Below are positions 6,045 to 6,171 of a DNA stretch of 6,171 bases, one piece after another. Position 1 is the stretch's first letter, and every line of letters begins with the position of its first letter. Source of the stretch: DAOUAJ01 sp034433615 (GTDB lineage Bacteria; Chloroflexota; Anaerolineae; DUEN01); contig DAOUAJ010000074.1 in NCBI GenBank assembly GCA_034433615.1, positions 1 to 6,171 of the forward strand, written 5' to 3'. The position numbers and the translations under genes are program-made. The notes below the pieces were generated by a model that was not told where the DNA came from, made no database searches, and saw only the letters and a list, made by a program, of their open reading frames with translations.

Positions 6045-6073
6045 ATTATACCATCAGCCCTTTGCAAACACAA
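6045..6073 (-). promoter_or_regulatory. Promoter of the eamA-like operon
   Basis: A perfect -10 box TATAAT (6050-6045) is preceded, after 17 nt, by TTGTGT (6073-6068), which keeps the TTG of the -35 consensus but not the rest. Start of transcription would be near 6038, giving a leader of about 24 nt to the ATG at 6014. The box lies between the intergenic repeat and the gene, and fits a change of transcription unit here. Confidence 0.6.
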
Positions 6074-6101
6074 AGCAGTGTCGTCTGGCGAATCTCACGG
6101 G

Positions 6102-6127
6102 CCCCTTCGATAGGCTCAAGATAGGGG
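6102..6127. repeat. Short inverted repeat CCCCT...AGGGG around CTTCGATAGGCTCAAG
   Basis: Five-base arms (6102-6106 and 6123-6127) enclose a 16-nt interior, TCGATAGGCTCAAGAT. The core resembles the CCTTCGACAGGCTCAGG motif that I recall as frequent in the intergenic DNA of many environmental bacteria. Its right half (from 6115) belongs to the 57-nt repeat, while the left half has no clear counterpart next to copy 1. Confidence 0.4.
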
Positions 6128-6171
6128 TTCATGCCGGGGGTAGCGCCACGGCCAATAAAAAGTGGGCAGCC
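6115..6171. repeat. Dispersed intergenic repeat, copy 2 (57 nt, runs to window edge)
   Basis: Ungapped match to 3234-3290 at 45 of 57 positions, in the same orientation, with the shared core CATGCCGGGGG and CGCCACGG. It lies upstream of the eamA-like promoter (whose -35 box is at 6068-6073) and contains no coding sequence I can support. The copy is interrupted by the end of the window, so its true right border is unknown. Confidence 0.75.
6157..6171 (-). terminator. Possible 3' arm and T-run of a terminator from an upstream gene (partial)
   Basis: On the minus strand the last bases read GGCTGCCCAC followed by TTTTT (6161-6157). In copy 1 the matching place is the 3' arm and T-run of the hairpin at 3277-3334. 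By analogy GGCTGCCCA would be the 3' arm of a hairpin whose 5' arm lies beyond base 6171, ending the transcript of a gene outside the window. This rests on the comparison only. Confidence 0.3.

Noticed and set aside
1..6171. A defence, toxin-antitoxin, biosynthetic or phage system
   Set aside because: All six genes belong to ordinary membrane, lipid or cell-shape families or are a lone unknown; no nuclease, toxin, helicase, integrase or synthase module is visible.

Overview
This is a 6.2 kb chromosomal segment of roughly 60% GC. It carries six protein genes, all on the minus strand, so the reading order is from high to low coordinates. The best taxonomic hint is the gene at the low-coordinate edge: a RodZ-like membrane protein whose extracytoplasmic linker is a Pro/Thr-rich low-complexity run (PTPTPVPSP-type). 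That style, together with the mix of families present, suggests a member of the Chloroflexota, perhaps Anaerolineae or a relative. This is an inference from style, not proof.

Layout in transcription order: (1) 6115-6171 is a copy of an intergenic repeat that runs to the window edge and looks like the tail of a terminator belonging to a gene outside the window. (2) A TATAAT promoter at 6045-6073 precedes a 10-TM EamA/DMT-type transporter (6014-5046). (3) A 228-aa two-TM protein of unknown function (5059-4373) starts on GTG inside the last codons of the EamA gene, a 14-nt overlap. (4) 64 nt later comes a YegS/DagK-type lipid kinase (4308-3379). (5) A 232-nt gap without a gene holds an imperfect 17-bp hairpin ending in a T-run, tandem 7-nt units and a second copy of the intergenic repeat. 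(6) A UbiA-family prenyltransferase (3146-2322) is followed after 29 nt by a MATE-family efflux transporter (2292-892). (7) A 108-nt AT-richer gap carries a well-formed sigma-70-type promoter (TTGACT, 17 nt, TATAGT) for the RodZ-like gene, which starts at 783 and runs off the window at base 1.

Functionally there are three likely transcription units: eamA-like + unknown + lipid kinase, closed by the hairpin; ubiA-like + MATE; and the RodZ-like gene. Five of the six products are membrane proteins and the sixth, the lipid kinase, acts on membrane lipids, so the theme is membrane transport, membrane lipids and cell shape. I see no RNA genes, CRISPR array, transposase, phage gene or defence system. 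The genes themselves look ordinary. The most unusual material is in the gaps: the paired 57-nt repeats tied to terminator-like T-runs, the heptad hairpin, and a 21-bp-spaced direct repeat in the RodZ-like promoter.
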